Shown: in pieces, positions 5,761 to 5,884 of the stretch
Layout: every line of letters begins with the position of its first letter
Numbering within the stretch: position 1 is the first letter of the stretch
Notes under the pieces: generated by a model
Seen by the model: only the letters and a program-made list of their open reading frames with translations
What the model was told of the DNA's origin: nothing
The model's database searches: none
Made by a program: the position numbers and the translations under genes
Assembly: GCA_049324215.1 (NCBI GenBank)
Contig: JBMOLC010000030.1
Span: forward strand, 1-5,884
Length of the DNA stretch: 5,884 bases
Reading direction: 5' to 3'
DNA from: JBMOLC01 sp049324215
Lineage (GTDB): Bacteria > Patescibacteriota > Microgenomatia > UBA8517

Positions 5761-5884
5761 CTAACTGATTATACCTTTAATAAACCCAGCCATCACTGCA
5801 AAGTCTGAAGAGAATTGTAAAACAATACCCCACAAACCAGATTTTATATCTTTTGTTTCCAAATAGACTTTTCTAAATGCCCAA
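5761..5884 (-). CDS. C-terminal end of an upstream operon gene, possibly a glycosyltransferase
   Basis: The minus strand is open from the right edge to a TAG at 5763-5761, giving 40 codons: a basic stretch (FRKVYLETKDIK) followed by a hydrophobic/amphipathic tail (SGLWGIVLQFSSDFAVMAGF then IKGIIS). Such membrane-seeking tails are common at the C-termini of family 2 glycosyltransferases in surface-glycan clusters, so a glycosyltransferase is the best guess, but no catalytic motif lies in the window. The 2-nt gap to the flippase GTG fits an operon. The other two minus-strand frames here contain stops. The open stretch is short, so the call rests on composition and context. Confidence 0.6.
   Translation of the reverse strand, partial: WAFRKVYLETKDIKSGLWGIVLQFSSDFAVMAGFIKGIIS
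5768..5773 (-). promoter_or_regulatory. Perfect -10 hexamer (TATAAT) just upstream of the flippase gene
   Basis: On the minus strand, TATAAT ends 9 nt before the flippase GTG, inside the last codons of the preceding frame. It could be an internal operon promoter giving a near-leaderless flippase message. No good -35 is visible, and in a coding context the hexamer may be coincidental. Confidence 0.25.

Noticed and set aside
1..5884. CRISPR array, prophage, toxin-antitoxin or retron elements
   Set aside because: No regularly spaced repeats, phage genes, paired small genes or reverse transcriptase motifs were seen on either strand.

Overview
The window looks like a stretch of a small-genome bacterium of the Candidate Phyla Radiation (Patescibacteria, possibly Microgenomates). 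This is an inference from protein style (a short pyrophosphatase, a standalone ferredoxin-reductase-like flavoprotein, an Ig-like anchored surface protein, a compact Wzx/GT2/Wzy cluster), very tight gene packing and the absence of well-placed Shine-Dalgarno sites. TGA is used as an ordinary stop, so recoding of TGA as glycine is excluded here.

Left part (1-956): the 5' portion of an IS1595/ISXO2-type transposase gene runs off the left edge on the minus strand. A short inorganic-pyrophosphatase-like gene on the plus strand diverges from it.

Middle (957-1930): an intergenic GC-rich nested hairpin is followed by a plus-strand FAD/NAD(P)-binding oxidoreductase gene. Its reading frame is broken once, exactly at a run of seven T's that forms a perfect -1 slippery heptamer. 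Conserved motifs continue on both sides of the break. Next comes a tRNA-Thr(CGU) gene with encoded CCA and a strong extended -10 promoter.

Right part (1932-5884): one base after the tRNA CCA, a GTG codon starts a membrane-anchored protein with two tandem Ig-like domains. Its 3' end overlaps by 17 bp, tail to tail, the last gene of a minus-strand surface-polysaccharide operon. In transcription order that operon is: the C-terminal tail of an unidentified (possibly glycosyltransferase) gene entering from the right edge, a Wzx-type flippase, a family 2 glycosyltransferase, and an O-antigen ligase/polymerase-like membrane protein. The last three are joined by 4-bp ATGA stop-start overlaps. Together they would add sugars to a lipid-linked glycan, flip it across the membrane, and polymerise it or transfer it outside.

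The main points worth a second look are the T7 frameshift site, the tRNA-mRNA junction that would yield a near-leaderless GTG message on processing, and two plus-strand genes whose ATG lies exactly 7 nt after a TATnAT hexamer. I see no clear evidence of an entirely new system.
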